A DNA stretch of 38,751 nt from Marinobacterium ramblicola. GTDB taxonomy: Bacteria; Pseudomonadota; Gammaproteobacteria; Pseudomonadales; Balneatricaceae. The DNA lies in contig NZ_JAHREP010000036.1 in NCBI RefSeq assembly GCF_019084545.1, forward strand, positions 1-38,751, written 5' to 3'. Positions 37,193-38,751 of the stretch are shown here, one piece after another. Below the pieces are notes generated by a model. It had not been told where the DNA came from and searched no databases. It saw only the letters and a program-made list of their open reading frames with translations. The first letter of the stretch is position 1, and every line of letters starts with the position of its first letter. The translations under genes were made by a program, and so were the position numbers.

Positions 37193-38629
37193 ATGCTTCC
37201 GGTGATTGCACTGGTTGGTCGGCCTAATGTTGGCAAATCTACGCTTTTTAACCGCTTGACCCGCTCGCGAGATGCGTTGGTCGCAGATCTGCCGGGTCTG
37301 ACCCGAGATCGCAAATACGGTGAGGGTCGGCTGGGTGAGCGAGACTATATCGTTATCGATACCGGCGGTATTTCGGGTGATGAAGCGGGGATTGATAAGG
37401 CGATGGCCGAACAGTCCTTATTGGCTATCGATGAGGCTGATGTGGTGCTGTTCCTCGTTGATGCGCGTGCGGGTATCAATCCGGCCGATGAGATGATAGC
37501 CGACCATCTGCGTCGCCAGCAAAAGACCTGTCACCTGGTGGTGAACAAGGTGGATGGCCTGGATCCGGATGTGGCGCGTTCCGATTTCTTCGCATTGGGT
37601 ATGGGCGAGCCGCTGACGATCGCAGCAGCCCATGGTCGCGGTGTGACGGCGCTGATCGATTACGCCTTGGACGAGCTGGGTATCGAGGTGCCGGAGGAGC
37701 AGGATGCCGAGGAAAAGGAGCGCGACCAGAGTGTGCGGATAGCTGTTGTCGGCCGGCCCAATGTCGGTAAGTCGACATTGGTGAACCGGATGCTCGGTGA
37801 GGATCGAGTCGTGGTCTACGACCAGGCCGGTACGACCCGTGACAGCATTTACATACCCTATGAGCGGGAAGGTCAGTCCTATACGCTGATCGATACTGCA
37901 GGGGTGCGTCGGCGCAAGCATATCCGTGAGGCGGTGGAAAAGTTCTCCATTGTTAAAACCTTGCAGGCGATCAAGGACGCCAATGTTGTCGTTGCGGTAA
38001 TCGATGCCCGCGAAGGAGTCACAGAGCAAGATCTGCATATGATGGGCTTCGTCATCGATTCAGGGCGTGCGCTCGTTGTGACCCTGAATAAGTGGGACGG
38101 TATGACCCAGGAGCAGAGAGAGAGCGTCAAGACACAGGTTGAGCGTCGGCTGGCGTTCGCCGCTTTTGCGCGTTTCCACTTTATCTCTGCGCTGCACGGT
38201 TCAGGTGTCGGTGACCTGTATGGCTCGATTAATGAGGCTTATCGTTCTGCGATGGCGAAGTGGTCAACGAACCAGTTGACCCGATTGCTGGAGGATGTGG
38301 TTGCAGATCATCAGCCGCCTACGGTCAATAATCGACGTATTAAACTGAGGTACGCACATCAGGGTGGATCAAATCCGCCGCTGATCGTCGTGCATGGTAA
38401 CCAGACAGATTCGCTCCCGGGTTCATACAAGCGCTACTTGGAAAACCGCTTTATCAAGTTATTGAAGGTGAAGGGGACGCCGATGCGGTTTGAGTTCCGT
38501 ACCGGCGACAACCCCTTCGCAGGTAAGCGCAATACGCTTACGGCCCGGCAGTTGGCAAAGAAAGAGCGTCAGCGTCAGCATATTAAAGAGCTTAAGCAGC
38601 GTCAGAAAAAGCGCGCGAAAAAGGGCTGA
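37193..38629 (+). CDS. der: ribosome biogenesis GTPase Der (EngA)
   Basis: Der is an essential GTPase with two G domains in tandem that acts in 50S subunit assembly. The 478-residue protein has G1 GRPNVGKST at 9-17 and again at 187-195, the G4 motifs NKVD and NKWD, and a C-terminal KH-like domain (about 350-440), then a basic tail ending KKRAKKG. ATG 37193 is preferred to GTG 37184 because the family starts [16 protein letters not shown]. It is the last gene of the bamB cluster and is followed by a strong promoter. Confidence 0.97.
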   Translation: MLPVIALVGRPNVGKSTLFNRLTRSRDALVADLPGLTRDRKYGEGRLGERDYIVIDTGGISGDEAGIDKAMAEQSLLAIDEADVVLFLVDARAGINPADEMIADHLRRQQKTCHLVVNKVDGLDPDVARSDFFALGMGEPLTIAAAHGRGVTALIDYALDELGIEVPEEQDAEEKERDQSVRIAVVGRPNVGKSTLVNRMLGEDRVVVYDQAGTTRDSIYIPYEREGQSYTLIDTAGVRRRKHIREAVEKFSIVKTLQAIKDANVVVAVIDAREGVTEQDLHMMGFVIDSGRALVVTLNKWDGMTQEQRESVKTQVERRLAFAAFARFHFISALHGSGVGDLYGSINEAYRSAMAKWSTNQLTRLLEDVVADHQPPTVNNRRIKLRYAHQGGSNPPLIVVHGNQTDSLPGSYKRYLENRFIKLLKVKGTPMRFEFRTGDNPFAGKRNTLTARQLAKKERQRQHIKELKQRQKKRAKKG

Positions 38630-38631
38630 AT

Positions 38632-38695
38632 GTTTTTTTGAAAAATTTCACTGCCCTCTGTTGACTCCCTTGGAGAGGTCTGTAGAATGCGCCTC
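38632..38695 (+). promoter_or_regulatory. strong promoter of stable-RNA type, pointing out of the window
   Basis: TTGACT (38661-38666), a 16-bp spacer and TAGAAT (38683-38688) are followed by the GC-rich discriminator GCGCCTCC. An A/T-rich tract (38633-38649) just upstream resembles an UP element. TGTAGAAT followed by GCGCC or TCGCC is typical of rRNA and tRNA operon promoters in Pseudomonas-like bacteria. The start would be near 38695. No structural RNA is reached before the window ends, so the target is inferred. Confidence 0.68.
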
Positions 38696-38751
38696 CTCGC
38701 TTGAGCTGAACGCCTTAACGGGCCGGGCAAGATCAGACGAGGCGGTCTCCA

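Overview
The window looks like a chromosomal segment of a gammaproteobacterium, probably a G+C-rich environmental lineage of Chromatiales or Pseudomonas-like type; the exact genus cannot be read from it. The evidence is gene order. It carries orn/queG/nnrDE/tsaE/ami/mutL/miaA/hfq/hflX/hflK/hflC/DUF2065/purA, then trmJ/iscR/iscS/iscU/iscA/hscB/hscA/fdx/iscX, then ndk/rlmN/pilW/rodZ/hisS/yfgM/bamB/der. These are three classic gammaproteobacterial superclusters, here joined end to end. A hisZ gene beside purA argues against a close relative of E. coli.

Layout. (1) 1-1393 is the only clearly accessory part. It holds the 3' end (domains V and VI) of a group II intron, two small membrane-protein gene cassettes and three complete or partial attC-like sites, with no integrase visible. 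This is an integron cassette remnant, or the edge of an array that continues to the left. It ends in about 350 bp of unexplained sequence that may include the 5' end of another group II intron. (2) 1394-1928 is an exported truncated hemoglobin and a strong two-way terminator. (3) 1930-7474, minus strand, is a five-gene run transcribed rsgA, HDOD-GAF-like protein, sulfurtransferase, psd, ygfZ. (4) 7569-22282 is orn, queG on the minus strand, then the long nnrDE-to-hflC co-directional run, a repeat-bearing intergenic region with a terminator, then DUF2065, hisZ and purA. (5) 22395-23201, minus strand, is a SuhB-like protein whose phosphatase motifs are broken. (6) 23421-29832 is trmJ and the complete ISC iron-sulfur assembly operon, with an IscR-type promoter that can be read directly. 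(7) 30124-38629 is a glycine-zipper protein, ndk, rlmN, pilW, rodZ, hisS, yfgM, bamB and der; ispG, usual between rodZ and hisS, is absent. (8) The last 120 bp hold a strong promoter of stable-RNA type pointing out of the window.

Functionally the window is mostly housekeeping: ribosome and tRNA maturation (rsgA, miaA, trmJ, rlmN, queG, tsaE, hflX, der, hisS), RNA turnover and riboregulation (orn, hfq), membrane quality control (hflKC), envelope work (psd, amidase, bamB, rodZ, pilW), mismatch repair (mutL), purine and histidine synthesis (purA, hisZ) and Fe-S assembly (isc, ygfZ). Several of these enzymes (queG, rlmN) need the Fe-S clusters built by the isc genes. The items most worth a second look are the intron/cassette remnant, the catalytically degenerate SuhB homologue, the missing ispG and a pair of 35-bp repeats after hflC.
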